Positions 52,706-52,839 of a stretch of DNA of 52,839 nucleotides are shown here, piece after piece; the stretch's first letter is position 1, and each line of letters starts with the position of its first letter. This stretch comes from Bacteroidota bacterium (GTDB lineage: Bacteria; Bacteroidota; Ignavibacteria; Ignavibacteriales; Ignavibacteriaceae), in the NCBI GenBank assembly GCA_021824145.1, contig JAKALM010000010.1, forward strand, positions 1 to 52,839, written 5' to 3'. The translations under genes were made by a program, and so were the position numbers. The notes below the pieces were generated by a model, which had not been told where the DNA came from, did not search any database, and was given only the letters and a program-made list of their open reading frames with translations.

Positions 52706-52839
52706 CGAAGTACAAAGGTACAATAACGAAAGACCGGGAAGGTTCTTCGAAAGTCATGGAATTGATATCGAAACAGCCGGAAACTTCCACGAAACACTTG
52801 GAATGATCATCGAAACAGTTGGAAGCTTCCACGAAAGAC
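52706..52839. repeat. 21-bp tandem repeat array running off the window end
   Basis: At least six units of exactly 21 bases, each starting CGAA and (from the second) CGAAAG or CGAAAC with GGAA at unit positions 11-14. Unit starts are 52706, 52727, 52748, 52769, 52790 and 52811. The array is cut by the window end. Both strands stay open across it, giving seven-residue periodic peptides (ETxGxxx on plus, FxxxSxx on minus), so it may be coding or a VNTR. Confidence 0.85.

Noticed and set aside
52706-52839. CRISPR array for the 21-bp repeats
   Set aside because: Units follow each other with no spacers, are too short and too diverged, and there are no cas genes.

Overview
Organism. This is a low-GC chromosomal window. 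Its gene style points to the Ignavibacteria/Chlorobi side of the Bacteroidota (Ignavibacterium- or Melioribacter-like). The signs are Bacteroidota-type lipoproteins, a FadL-like outer-membrane protein, a small Hc1-like histone protein, a NamZ (DUF1343) protein, and a periplasmic c-type cytochrome complex unusual for ordinary gut or marine Bacteroidetes. This placement is inferred from protein style; no rRNA is present to confirm it.

Layout. Positions 1-31.2 kb hold mostly housekeeping and catabolic genes. They include lysine 6-aminotransferase, rsmI, apt, a crotonase, dusB, a CapA-like protein and a membrane Fe-S protein resembling ETF:menaquinone oxidoreductases. Next come bioY, an acyl-CoA dehydrogenase, hisA, a cNMP-binding protein, a universal stress protein, a polyprenyl synthase, tatC and glyA. 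Then follow an outer-membrane protein/lipoprotein/HAD/glgA operon, hutI, namZ, an Ig-like lipoprotein, a chorismate mutase-MltG fusion, tsaD, proline dehydrogenase, pheA and coaE. Positions 31.2-40.6 kb are a translation block on the minus strand: rny, a 6S RNA, zapA, a coiled-coil protein, pheT, pheS, rplT, rpmI, infC (with a rare AUC start) and thrS, headed by tRNA-Val and tRNA-Leu.

Positions 41.6-51.1 kb hold the most distinctive content, one minus-strand electron-transfer cluster. In transcription order it encodes an orphan receiver-domain protein, a Cyc2-like fused monoheme cytochrome-porin, a monoheme cytochrome c and a pentaheme cytochrome c. These are followed by a TAT-exported molybdopterin-oxidoreductase-like subunit, a four-cluster ferredoxin subunit, an NrfD-type quinol-interacting membrane subunit and a small two-helix membrane protein. 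The last two genes encode a tetraheme cytochrome built of four repeated modules and a cupredoxin-like protein. Together they could carry electrons between the cell surface, periplasmic cytochromes and the quinone pool. Direction and substrate cannot be read from the sequence.

Positions 51.1-52.8 kb are repeat-rich: a MITE-like element, a cluster of palindromes, an AraC-type HTH gene, low-complexity tracts and a 21-bp tandem repeat running off the window end. A second notable feature is the chorismate mutase domain fused to the murein transglycosylase MltG, about 2 kb from a stand-alone prephenate dehydratase that lacks such a domain.
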